DNA of 64,000 bases from CAINVV01 sp036508555 (GTDB lineage: Bacteria > Bacteroidota > Bacteroidia > Bacteroidales > Prolixibacteraceae): NCBI GenBank assembly GCA_036508555.1, contig DATCHD010000035.1, forward strand, positions 1 through 64,000, read 5' to 3'. A program made the translations under genes and the position numbers. This document shows positions 9,311 to 16,920 of the stretch, piece by piece (the stretch's first letter is position 1; every line of letters begins with the position of its first letter). Below the pieces are notes generated by a model. The model saw nothing but the letters and a program-made list of their open reading frames with translations, ran no database searches and was not told the DNA's origin.

Positions 9311-9685
9311 ATGCAAGACATAGCTACCCTGAAAGATGTTCATTTACTGGTGGATACTTTTTACGCCAAAGTAAGAGAGGATCAGACGATTGGTTTTTTT
9401 TTCAATGGCCGGCTGGAAGGTCGCTGGGAGGCACACCACAAGAAACTATACCGGTTCTGGCATACTGTTTTGCTCAGACGTCCCGACTATTTTGGCAATC
9501 CGGTTCCAATCCATTTCAACATGCAGCTTAAGAGGGAGCATTTCGACCAATGGCTCAAAATTTGGTGCACTAACGTGGATGAATTATTCGAAGGGATTGT
9601 AGCCGAAAGGGCCAAGTTCCGGGGCAAAACCATTGCAAATGCTTTTTACAGCAAGATTAAGAAAGCGGACAGCCAAAAGAGTTAA
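9311..9685 (+). CDS. Truncated hemoglobin, group III-like
   Basis: The protein starting MQDIATLKDV has 124 residues, the usual size of a truncated globin. The internal pattern FFFNGRLEGRW, then HHKKLYRFWHTVLL and the helix around HFNMQLKREHFDQWLKIW, fits group III globins, with the last His as probable proximal heme ligand. Such proteins bind O2 or NO and are often linked to NO detoxification. I choose 9311 because it starts at the globin fold, while the upstream in-frame residues are AT-rich and unlike the family. It is divergent from the multiheme cytochrome gene. A YkgJ-type gene on the other strand ends 1 nt beyond its stop. Confidence 0.85.
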   Translation: MQDIATLKDVHLLVDTFYAKVREDQTIGFFFNGRLEGRWEAHHKKLYRFWHTVLLRRPDYFGNPVPIHFNMQLKREHFDQWLKIWCTNVDELFEGIVAERAKFRGKTIANAFYSKIKKADSQKS

Positions 9686-9686
9686 G

Positions 9687-10274
9687 TTACTTCCCCTCCT
9701 TGTCCAGAAAATAGAAGTACAGTTTTTCGATGGCTGTTCTTATGGCGTCATTGATAGGTATCTGCTGAACGGCAAGATCAGGATCAATGGCCAGAAGTTT
9801 CATGAAATAATTACTGAAGACCGGCATTTCTTCTGGATTTCCGGCAGCCAATTCTGCCGCTTTGGCGACGGCAGCGGCTTTGGTAGTTTTCATGATTTTA
9901 CATGTTACAAGCACAGGATGGTTTTCCCGGTTTAATCTGTAACCGAAACCAAATAGTCTGCAAATCAGTCCTCTGTGCTCATAATATTTGCATCCCCATT
10001 CCCCTTTCGCGGAGGCTTCCGGATCGAAGCATGCGCACCATTTGTGCTCAGGATTATCCAGCTTTACTAAAAAATCATTGACTTTTTCATTCCTATAAAG
10101 CCAGGCAGCCAGTGGCATAAACTCGAGCGGAGATGCCTCAATATCAATCTTTCTGCAGCATATACCGCAAAAATCAAGACATTGGAGTCCGCTTTGCTGA
10201 GAGGTCTCTTTGAGATGATTGTCCAGTTCTTCAAACACCCTTTCTACCTCTTCAATGATCCAAGTTTGTCGCAT
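9687..10274 (-). CDS. YkgJ-type cysteine cluster protein
   Basis: The 195-residue protein has the cysteine pattern CLDFCGICC (Cys 32, 36, 39 and 40), with further cysteines in KWCACFDP, GCKYY and LICRLFGFGYR. This is the Zn/Fe-chelating YkgJ (CxCxxCC) pattern, whose members are proposed to bind a zinc or iron-sulfur centre. The biochemical role is not known. It is transcribed towards the globin gene and meets it almost end to end. The gene upstream on the same strand is separated from it by a strong terminator. Confidence 0.8.
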   Translation of the reverse strand: MRQTWIIEEVERVFEELDNHLKETSQQSGLQCLDFCGICCRKIDIEASPLEFMPLAAWLYRNEKVNDFLVKLDNPEHKWCACFDPEASAKGEWGCKYYEHRGLICRLFGFGYRLNRENHPVLVTCKIMKTTKAAAVAKAAELAAGNPEEMPVFSNYFMKLLAIDPDLAVQQIPINDAIRTAIEKLYFYFLDKEGK

Positions 10275-10284
10275 GCTGTCCTAA

Positions 10285-10327
10285 ATTGATAAAAAAATCC
10301 GGAACGTTTCCGGATTTTTTTATCAAT
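10285..10327 (-). terminator. Rho-independent terminator after the PmoA-family gene
   Basis: A perfect 20-bp stem (10285-10304 with 10308-10327) closes a 3-nt loop. The stem is GC-rich near the loop (CCGGAA/TTCCGG), and seven A:T pairs give a T-run on either strand. It lies 12 nt past the stop of the minus-strand gene and can act in both directions. Confidence 0.9.
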
Positions 10328-10338
10328 GTTATTTAAGT

Positions 10339-11412
10339 TCAATATTTTTTGGCGAAATCCTCGGCGATGGCATTAATGACTTCATCACCAAGATCTGAAC
10401 CGCTATGAATAACGATCCGGTAACGGAAAGTAACCGATTTACCTGCCGGGATGCTATAGTTCAGCGTCTCTTTCCCTTTAGTAAATACGCTCCATCCCAG
10501 CGGGTTAGCAGCAAACAAACCATATCCGCGCGCATGCCAGAAAGTTGGGTAACCAACATTTTTCGGATGGTCAAGCATGATGATGGCGATTTTTTCACTG
10601 CCGATGGTTCCGTTCAGGTCCATCCATTTGCCGCGTGTCGACCAAACTGCATCATCTTTGATCCCTTCGCTGCTGCGGTAGCTGCCGGTTACACCTTCGT
10701 TGGACATGACCTTCACGGTAGTGGGATTACCCTTGGCATCTGTCATGACAATATTATCCTTTGATGGAAGCTCTAACTGACGGGCAACGCGGATGGCAAA
10801 GACACCTTCTTTGTTATCGGCCATCGACACAGGCTCTTTTCCGGCTGTCAGCGTGGTAATTCTATCGATCACACGGGATGCACCCTGGTTGCTGAAACGC
10901 AATTCAGTCTTCTCTGCAAGCAATTGTTTTCCATCCGGTGCATCCCAGGTGGCATTTACAACAAGGATTCCATGACCCTTTCCGCCCTCTTTCTTTTCAA
11001 TCGATTTTTGGTGAATGATGCCATATTGATTTTTCTTTGCAGCAGGAATTGCCTCTGAATTATTCCAGAAATCGAGTTTGTCGACATCTCCATAGTTGAA
11101 CCAGATACCGATATGGTGAGGATGGTCGACCCGTTCTCCAGCCCTCGGTTTTAGCGGGAATCCGCGGGTTACTTCAGTGCCTGCAGAAGTGATGACAGGA
11201 TACAAAACCGGCTTCATTACGTTATCTGGCCAGATATAAGAAGTAAAAAGTTTACCATCCATCAGGATATCTATCTGCTTCTGATCACTTTTGTCGACAA
11301 AAGAGACGGTCCCCTGCTCCTTGCCCACCGGAGTATCTTTCGAAAATAAGGTTTGGGTTGCTACCAATTGTAAACCAATAACACCCAAAATCAACATTGC
11401 TCTAAATTTCAT
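10339..11412 (-). CDS. Exported PmoA-family (DUF6807) protein
   Basis: The 357-residue protein starts with a Sec signal peptide (hydrophobic residues about 5-20, ending near LFS). The middle part contains GFPLKPRAGERVDHPHHIGI, typical of the family once labelled methane oxygenase PmoA (DUF6807). That name is misleading, since members occur in polysaccharide-using Bacteroidota and lack any shown methane activity. The fold resembles carbohydrate-binding or processing beta-sandwich proteins. It appears monocistronic, with a terminator downstream and no same-strand gene directly upstream. Confidence 0.85.
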   Translation of the reverse strand: MKFRAMLILGVIGLQLVATQTLFSKDTPVGKEQGTVSFVDKSDQKQIDILMDGKLFTSYIWPDNVMKPVLYPVITSAGTEVTRGFPLKPRAGERVDHPHHIGIWFNYGDVDKLDFWNNSEAIPAAKKNQYGIIHQKSIEKKEGGKGHGILVVNATWDAPDGKQLLAEKTELRFSNQGASRVIDRITTLTAGKEPVSMADNKEGVFAIRVARQLELPSKDNIVMTDAKGNPTTVKVMSNEGVTGSYRSSEGIKDDAVWSTRGKWMDLNGTIGSEKIAIIMLDHPKNVGYPTFWHARGYGLFAANPLGWSVFTKGKETLNYSIPAGKSVTFRYRIVIHSGSDLGDEVINAIAEDFAKKY

Positions 11413-11513
11413 AGATCTAAAAGTTTAATGATTCGTAAAAATAACAAATCTCCATTACTCCTTGACCGTGTGAGAAATATTTCTGGGAGAAAATTAATAT
11501 TTCACCTAATCGG

Positions 11514-11544
11514 TTTTTTACAAGGAGACAATGTTGTAAATTCG
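11514..11544 (+). promoter_or_regulatory. Possible Bacteroidota-type promoter
   Basis: TTTT at 11514-11517, a 19-nt spacer and TAAATTCG at 11537-11544 approximate the TTTG-N19-TAnnTTTG form. The element lies about 150 nt before the gene at 11698 in an otherwise empty 285-nt gap. It would imply a long 5' UTR, so confidence is low. Confidence 0.3.
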
Positions 11545-11697
11545 CGACGATGCTTATTGCGTAAATGGCAATATTAAAACAAACTACTGATTACTCCGCA
11601 AAATGGGTCAAAATTCTAACATTTCTTGAGAATCTATCTTACTGCTTCTTTCAGGGTACTATTTTTCCTTTTCTTTCCATCTTTTAACTAACAATAA

Positions 11698-12450
11698 ATG
11701 AGGCACATCCTGTTTTCAATTGTGTTGCTATTTCTCACACTGACTGTTTCTGCACAACCTGAGAACTGGTATATTTCGCTTTCAATGGGGGGCTGTCTGC
11801 CGGTAGGTTCCTTTGCTGATACAAATCCTGCCAGTGCGGAGAACGGTTTTGCTTTGAAAGGATTTGCCCTCAATTTGGATGCGACTTATCCGCTGAGCGC
11901 TCATTGGGGCATTAAGGGAATGGTCATGCTAACCAGCAATCCGGTAGATCGCAACGGTATGGGTACGCTGATGGAAAACAGGATGAAGAAACAAGTTTCT
12001 TTCACGGAACCAGAACGAACGAACCTTGCATTTTCTGTCAATTCGTGGATGTCTAACAGCATGATCATCGGACCAGTGTACAGCCTTAATTTCAATAAAG
12101 TAGCATGGGATTTTCAATTGATGGCAGGGATGCATGTCGCTTATTTGCCAAATCAAAACCTTCTTCTCAGCAATCCTGACAATGAATGGGAATACATGCA
12201 AAGAAATACAAATCCAGTCAATATATCTTTGGATCTTCTGGCGGGTACTGCCTTGAGGTTTCCCGTAACCGAGAAGATCCAGCTGAAAGTTGCTGTGGAT
12301 TACCAGAAATCCAGGATCAAAAACAGCTACGAAGAGCTCAGGATGAATTTTCTGGGGACCTCTTATTCTGTTGATCATCTTGGAAACGGAAGTAACATTG
12401 TACCAAAAGATGTGGTGATCGGAACAGTGGGTTTTGTCTTCTATCTATAA
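11698..12450 (+). CDS. Exported protein, probable outer-membrane beta-barrel
   Basis: The 250-residue protein has a clear signal peptide (about 1-19, ending VSAQ) followed by alternating polar/apolar strands such as WYISLSMGGCLPVGSF, HWGIKGMVML and KVAWDFQLMAGMHVAY. The last residues, VIGTVGFVFYL, end in an aromatic-hydrophobic pattern typical of outer-membrane barrels. No TonB box or plug domain is present. It resembles the small OmpA/OmpW-like barrels common in this phylum. The cargo or role cannot be deduced. It stands alone, with empty sequence upstream and a decayed gene end downstream. Confidence 0.7.
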   Translation: MRHILFSIVLLFLTLTVSAQPENWYISLSMGGCLPVGSFADTNPASAENGFALKGFALNLDATYPLSAHWGIKGMVMLTSNPVDRNGMGTLMENRMKKQVSFTEPERTNLAFSVNSWMSNSMIIGPVYSLNFNKVAWDFQLMAGMHVAYLPNQNLLLSNPDNEWEYMQRNTNPVNISLDLLAGTALRFPVTEKIQLKVAVDYQKSRIKNSYEELRMNFLGTSYSVDHLGNGSNIVPKDVVIGTVGFVFYL

Positions 12451-12474
12451 GAAATGACTGCTACTCCTTCATAC

Positions 12475-12612
12475 CTTTCGGATCCACGATGAGTTTAAAA
12501 TCATGACCCCATCGCGCGTTCCCATTTCGATCAAGTCGGAGCTGAAGTCATAGGGGAAATATTGATAGGCTGAGTTTAGAGTGGAGGCGTTTGTGGTTTG
12601 ATGTCTTAAGAC
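12475..12612 (-). pseudogene. Possible decayed C-terminal gene fragment
   Basis: On the minus strand one frame reads a protein-like stretch with SAYQYFPYDFSSDL. An overlapping frame then continues with RNGNARWGHDFKLIVDPKG and a stop. Joined by one frameshift, they look like the last 35-40 residues of a normal secreted or enzymatic protein. No start codon or upstream body remains, and the ferredoxin terminator adjoins it. The family is not recognised. This is an inference from amino-acid texture only. Confidence 0.35.
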
Positions 12613-12613
12613 T

Positions 12614-12645
12614 ATAAAAAAAAACCTGCTTGAATCAAGCAGGTT
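12614..12645 (-). terminator. Terminator of the ferredoxin gene
   Basis: AACCTGCTTG (12623-12632) pairs with CAAGCAGGTT (12636-12645) around a 3-nt loop. On the minus strand the stem is followed by a run of T residues. It lies about 20 nt past the ferredoxin stop. Confidence 0.88.
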
Positions 12646-12665
12646 CGAAAAAGACTCACACCTTG

Positions 12666-12833
12666 TTACTCAGGTGCTATGGCATCCGTAGGACATACTT
12701 CGGCACATGATCCGCAATCGGTACAAAGCGCAGCATCAATTTTATAGATTTCACCTTCGCTGATTGCTTCAACAGGACACTCATCCAGGCATGTTCCACA
12801 CGCAATGCACTCATCAGAAATTTTATAAGCCAT
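12666..12833 (-). CDS. 2[4Fe-4S] ferredoxin
   Basis: A 55-residue protein starting MAYKISDECIACGTCLDECP carries two classic cluster motifs: CIACGTCLDECP near residues 9-20 and CTDCGSCAEVCP near 37-48. It is a bacterial 8-iron ferredoxin, a soluble low-potential electron carrier for anaerobic metabolism such as pyruvate:ferredoxin oxidoreductase. It is complete, with its own promoter and terminator, so it is probably monocistronic and well expressed. It is short and easily missed by ORF length filters. Confidence 0.97.
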   Translation of the reverse strand: MAYKISDECIACGTCLDECPVEAISEGEIYKIDAALCTDCGSCAEVCPTDAIAPE

Positions 12834-12880
12834 AACTTAAATTATTTGTTTTAGAGAAAATTATTTTCAGAACACTGCAG

Positions 12881-12910
12881 CAAAAGTACAAAGATTGTCC
12901 GAAAAAAAAA
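12881..12910 (-). promoter_or_regulatory. Ferredoxin promoter, Bacteroidota type
   Basis: On the minus strand TACTTTTG (plus-strand 12881-12888) matches the -7 element TAnnTTTG exactly. A T-rich -33 region (TTTT about 19 nt upstream, within the T-run near 12903-12911) lies before it. The predicted transcript start is near 12874, about 40 nt before the ATG. Confidence 0.75.
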
Positions 12911-12943
12911 TATTTAGGTTGAAATTTTCGAATTTAATCGAAA

Positions 12944-13588
12944 TTAGATGTTCCTCCCAAAAGAACACCATGCACGTAGTCCGCAAGTTTCACAAAGGGG
13001 TTTTCTGGCCTGGCAAACATATCTTCCGTGCAGAATCAGCCAATGATGTGCGACAGGCAGCAGCTCTGGGGCAAAAAGCCTGACAAGTTGTCTTTCTGTC
13101 TCTTCCGGTGTTCTGGATCCAACTGTCAGACCGAGTCGTGCCGATACCCTGAAAACATGCGTATCCACTGCCATAGCCGGTTTGTTAAAAACCACGGACA
13201 ATATCACATTAGCCGTCTTTCTTCCTACACCTGGCAACTTCAGCAAATCCTGCATTTCATCCGGTACAGTACCTTGAAAATCGGAGATCAATTTCCGCGC
13301 CATTCCAACTAGATTCTTTGCTTTATTGTTCGGATAGGAACAGGACATGATGTGTTCAAACACCTCTTCCGGCTCGACTTCAGCCATTTTTTCCGGGGTT
13401 GGGAAACGCTGGAATAGTGCCGGTGTTATTATATTGACGCGTTTATCAGTGCATTGGGCGGAGAGTATTGTGGCTACCAGCAACTGATAGGGATCCTTAT
13501 AATGAAGCTCCGTCTCCGCCACCGGCATATTCTCCTGAAACCAGGCTGTTATCTTCTCACATATTTCTTGTGGTTCCATCTCTATCAA
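12944..13588 (-). CDS. nth: Endonuclease III
   Basis: Nth is a DNA glycosylase/AP lyase that removes oxidised pyrimidines. The 214-residue protein has the helix-hairpin-helix LLKLPGVGRKTANVIL with the catalytic Lys, and VDTHVFRVS with the catalytic Asp. The C-terminal iron-sulfur cluster ligands are CQARKPLCETCGLRAWC (C-X6-C-X2-C-X5-C). A second Met three codons in (MEPQEI) is an alternative start. It is divergent from the ABC-F gene, and the intergenic space holds repeats. Confidence 0.95.
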   Translation of the reverse strand: MIEMEPQEICEKITAWFQENMPVAETELHYKDPYQLLVATILSAQCTDKRVNIITPALFQRFPTPEKMAEVEPEEVFEHIMSCSYPNNKAKNLVGMARKLISDFQGTVPDEMQDLLKLPGVGRKTANVILSVVFNKPAMAVDTHVFRVSARLGLTVGSRTPEETERQLVRLFAPELLPVAHHWLILHGRYVCQARKPLCETCGLRAWCSFGRNI

Positions 13589-13637
13589 TTTACCTCCGCA
13601 AAATAATCATTTTCTACTCACCTTCCATCATCCCTTC

Positions 13638-13699
13638 GCTCCAGCGGATTTGCAATCTGCTGGTCATCTTTCACCAACGGATTGCAAATCCGTTGGAGC
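13638..13699. repeat. Pair of REP-like hairpins in inverted orientation
   Basis: Arms 13638-13663 and 13674-13699 are inverted copies (23 of 26 positions match) separated by 10 nt. Each arm is itself a hairpin: CCAACGGATT-GCA-AATCCGTTGG on the right and CCAGCGGATT-TGC-AATCTGCTGG on the left. The change from C-A-A-C to C-A-G-C is matched on the opposite side of the same stem, so pairing is kept. No transposase of the REP-associated (RAYT) type is in the window. Confidence 0.85.
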
Positions 13700-13700
13700 T

Positions 13701-13746
13701 TTATTCACTTTTCATTATTCACTTTTCATTATTCATTATTCATTTC
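13701..13746. repeat. Short AT-rich tandem repeat
   Basis: TTATTCACTTTTCA is repeated, followed by two shorter TTATTCA units. The block lies just upstream of the -7 element of the ABC-F gene and may provide the A/T-rich upstream promoter region. Repeat number could vary by slippage. Confidence 0.7.
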
Positions 13747-13749
13747 CAC

Positions 13750-13757
13750 TACCTTTG
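13750..13757 (+). promoter_or_regulatory. -7 element of the ABC-F gene
   Basis: TACCTTTG is an exact match to TAnnTTTG, followed by GCAC. It is placed 19 nt before the ATG, which implies a short leader. The -33 region is T-rich (TTTC at 13724-13727). Confidence 0.72.
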
Positions 13758-13776
13758 CACTTCATAATTATTTTAC

Positions 13777-15633
13777 ATGATTCCATACCTGCAACTCGAC
13801 AATCTTTCAAAAAACTGGGGAGATTTAGAGCTCTTCAAAGATATCTCCTTCACCATCAATCAGGGTGATAAGGTAGCCCTGATTGCTAAAAACGGAGCAG
13901 GAAAGACGACCCTGATGAATATCCTGTCGGGCGATGAAGTCGCCGATAGCGGCAAAGTCATCATCAATACGGATATCCGGATAGGCTATTTGCGCCAATT
14001 GCCCGAACTGAACCCTAACGAGACCGTTCTGGAAGCGGCTTTCAGTTCAACAGGTGAAAATATTTCTGCAGTGCGCGAATATGAAAGCGCCATCGAAAGC
14101 GGAGACCAAAAGGCCATCGAAAAGTCCATGGACAGGCTCAACCAATTGAACTGCTGGGATTTTGAACTGAAAATCAAACAAATTCTCACCGAATTAAACA
14201 TCCACGATCTGCAGCAACCCATCCGTGAATTGTCCGGCGGACAGAAAAAGAGGATCGCACTGGCCCACGTACTGATCGATGAACCTGACTTTTTGATTCT
14301 GGATGAACCAACCAACCACCTCGATCTGGAGATGATCGAATGGCTGGAACGTACCCTGGAAAAAGCCAAATGCACCCTGCTGATGGTCACCCACGACCGC
14401 TATTTCCTTGATCGTGTCTGCAATGAGATCATCGAGATGGATGAACATTCCCTTTTCAGATATAAGGGGAATTACTCCTATTATGTTGAGAAGCGCGATG
14501 AGCGGATTCAAAACCTCAACAGCGAAATCGAAAGGGACAGAAACCTTTTCCGGACGGAACTCGACTGGCTCAGAAGAATGCCTCAGGCCCGCTCTCATAA
14601 ATCCAAATACCGGACCGAGGCTGCTTATCAGCTTAAAGAGAAGGCTTCCAGGCGTATCGAAGATAATAAACTCGAATTGGCCATCAACTCACAACGTTTG
14701 GGAAATAAAATCATTAACCTCGACCATCTGTCCAAGGCATTCGGCGACGTCACTATTCTGAAAAATTTCAGCTACAAATTTGCACGGTTCGAAAAGATTG
14801 GCATTGTAGGGAAAAATGGTTCCGGCAAGAGTACTTTTCTGAACCTACTGACGGGTGCTATTCCTGCCGACAGTGGTAAAATGGATACAGGAGAAACCGT
14901 TCAGTTCGGCTATTTCAGACAGGATGGAATTCAATTTTCACCCGACGACCGGGTCATCGACATCATCAAGGAGATTGCCGAAGTGGTGGAGATGGGAGAT
15001 GGATCAAAACTGAGTGCCTCTCAGTTTCTTAACTATTTTCTTTTCCCGCCAGAAACACAATATTCCTTTGTGGGCAAACTGAGCGGCGGGGAGAAACGCC
15101 GGCTTTATCTGTGTACCATCCTGATACGGAATCCCAATTTCCTGATTCTCGACGAACCCACCAACGATTTGGATATCATGACACTGAATGTCCTGGAGGA
15201 ATATCTGAAATCATTTAAAGGATGCACGATTGTGGTTTCCCACGACCGTTTCTTCATGGATAAGATTGTTGATCATCTGTTTGTTTTTGAGGGAAACGGA
15301 GTCATCAAAGATTTCCCCGGAAACTATACCGAATACCGCGACTGGGCCGAAGAAAAGGCAAAAGCCGAACAAGTTATTGTCAAAACGGACAAACCGGTCA
15401 GGGAAAAGCCGGTAACTGAAAAGAAAAAATTAAGCTTCAAGGAAAAAAAGGAGCTGGAAGAGCTTGAAAAAGATATCAGTAACCTGGAAAATGAGAAGAA
15501 AATCCTGGAGGAAGATCTCAATTCAGGGTTAATGGCCGCCGATTTATTGCATAAGAAATCGTTGCGTTACGGTGAAGTCACTTCTCAACTCGAAGACAAA
15601 GAAATGCGCTGGCTGGAATTAAGCGCAGACTGA
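13777..15633 (+). CDS. ABC-F family ATPase, Uup-like
   Basis: The 618-residue protein has two ATPase domains and no membrane segments. Walker A motifs are AKNGAGKTT (about 37-46) and GKNGSGKST (about 345-353). Signature and Walker B stretches are LSGGQKKRIAL with LILDEPTNHLD, and LSGGEKRRLYL with LILDEPTNDLD. A Lys/Glu-rich coiled coil ends the protein (about 545-615), as in Uup. ABC-F proteins act on ribosomes or, for Uup, on branched DNA or ribosomes. No antibiotic-resistance-type arm is evident, so a housekeeping role is more likely. The 3' end overlaps the convergent thrC gene by 15 nt. Confidence 0.92.
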   Translation: MIPYLQLDNLSKNWGDLELFKDISFTINQGDKVALIAKNGAGKTTLMNILSGDEVADSGKVIINTDIRIGYLRQLPELNPNETVLEAAFSSTGENISAVREYESAIESGDQKAIEKSMDRLNQLNCWDFELKIKQILTELNIHDLQQPIRELSGGQKKRIALAHVLIDEPDFLILDEPTNHLDLEMIEWLERTLEKAKCTLLMVTHDRYFLDRVCNEIIEMDEHSLFRYKGNYSYYVEKRDERIQNLNSEIERDRNLFRTELDWLRRMPQARSHKSKYRTEAAYQLKEKASRRIEDNKLELAINSQRLGNKIINLDHLSKAFGDVTILKNFSYKFARFEKIGIVGKNGSGKSTFLNLLTGAIPADSGKMDTGETVQFGYFRQDGIQFSPDDRVIDIIKEIAEVVEMGDGSKLSASQFLNYFLFPPETQYSFVGKLSGGEKRRLYLCTILIRNPNFLILDEPTNDLDIMTLNVLEEYLKSFKGCTIVVSHDRFFMDKIVDHLFVFEGNGVIKDFPGNYTEYRDWAEEKAKAEQVIVKTDKPVREKPVTEKKKLSFKEKKELEELEKDISNLENEKKILEEDLNSGLMAADLLHKKSLRYGEVTSQLEDKEMRWLELSAD

Positions 15634-16920
15634 GAGTAGGTATTTTTTGAAATCTTCAAATCCGGTACTCATTTCAACTGTTTTCTTCTCTCCTTTCATA
15701 AACTCCAGTAAACGCTCGGGCATTGGAACGTTGCCCTTACCAACGATTTTTTCTACTGTTTCAGTGAATTTTGCAGGATGGGCAGTCTCCAGAAAGATTC
15801 CGGTTTCACCCGGCAGCAACTGCTCTTTCAGTGCGCGGTAGGCTACGGCACCATGAGGATCAGGCAGATAACCACTATGTTGATAACAATCCGCAAGACT
15901 CTCCCTGATCTGGTCATCCGAATAAGTTGTTCCGGAAATCACGGCGCTTATCCGGGTGCGATCGTGTCCGAAAAGGTCAAGAATCCGGGCAAAATTACTC
16001 GGGTCACCTACATCCATGGCATTGGCTATCGTGGTAACGGAAGGTTTTGTTTGGTAATTACCTGATTGTAAGTATTTGTAAACCACATCGTTGCTGTTGT
16101 TTGCAGCAATAAAACGATCGACTGGTAGTCCCATGATGTTGGCAATCAGTCCGGCCGTGAGGTTGCCGAAATTACCGCTGGGGACAGAAAAGACGATCTT
16201 TGGGTCCTTTACTCTCAATTGTGCCACCGCATTAAAGTAATAGAAAGCCTGGGGCAGGAAGCGGGCTACGTTGATCGAATTGGCCGATGTCAGCACCATT
16301 TTTCTTCGAAGTTCATCGTCCATGAAAGCAGCTTTCACCAATGCCTGACAGTCGTCGAACGAGCCATCGACCTCGAGTGCAGTAATATTCTGACCCAAAG
16401 TGACAAACTGTTTTTCCTGTATTTCGCTCACTTTCCCTTTTGGATACAGAACGTGTACACTGATGCCGTCAATACCCAGGAATCCGTTTGCTACAGCACT
16501 CCCGGTATCTCCGGACGTGGCAACCAGGACATGCACCATCTTTTTTTCTTTCGAAATAAAATGAGCCAGCATCCGGGCCATGAACCTTGCTCCAACATCC
16601 TTAAAGGCGAGTGTCGGGCCATGAAACAATTCCAGGGAGTAAATATTTTTCTCAACTTCTACCAGAGGGGTATTGAAAATCAGGGTATCATAAACAATCT
16701 CGTGCAATATATCTAATGGAATATCTTCACCAAAAAAATTCTTTGCTACCTCGAAGGACATCTTCTGAAAAGTCATCACAGGCAACTGGGCAAAGAATAC
16801 CGGATCCAGCGGAAGAATCCGTTCAGGCATATAGAGTCCCCTGTCGGGTGCCAGACCTTTGGTAACGGCTGTTTTTAAATCGACCGCAGGTGATAATTTA
16901 TTGGTGCTATAATATTTCAT
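15619..16920 (-). CDS. thrC: Threonine synthase
   Basis: ThrC is a PLP enzyme that converts O-phosphohomoserine to threonine. The 433-residue length fits the class with an N-terminal YYSTN...APDRGLYMPE segment. The PLP Lys is at about 107 in PTLAFKDVGARF, with the VATSGDTGSAVANGF phosphate loop after it. It is the last gene of the operon. Its ATG overlaps the stop of the kinase-like gene (ATGA, 16917-16920). Its 3' end overlaps the ABC-F gene, so the two convergent transcripts are complementary there. Confidence 0.96.
   Translation of the reverse strand: MKYYSTNKLSPAVDLKTAVTKGLAPDRGLYMPERILPLDPVFFAQLPVMTFQKMSFEVAKNFFGEDIPLDILHEIVYDTLIFNTPLVEVEKNIYSLELFHGPTLAFKDVGARFMARMLAHFISKEKKMVHVLVATSGDTGSAVANGFLGIDGISVHVLYPKGKVSEIQEKQFVTLGQNITALEVDGSFDDCQALVKAAFMDDELRRKMVLTSANSINVARFLPQAFYYFNAVAQLRVKDPKIVFSVPSGNFGNLTAGLIANIMGLPVDRFIAANNSNDVVYKYLQSGNYQTKPSVTTIANAMDVGDPSNFARILDLFGHDRTRISAVISGTTYSDDQIRESLADCYQHSGYLPDPHGAVAYRALKEQLLPGETGIFLETAHPAKFTETVEKIVGKGNVPMPERLLEFMKGEKKTVEMSTGFEDFKKYLLSVCA

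Noticed and set aside
13638..13746. CRISPR array
   Set aside because: The repeats are inverted hairpins and short AT units with no regular spacers and no cas genes.
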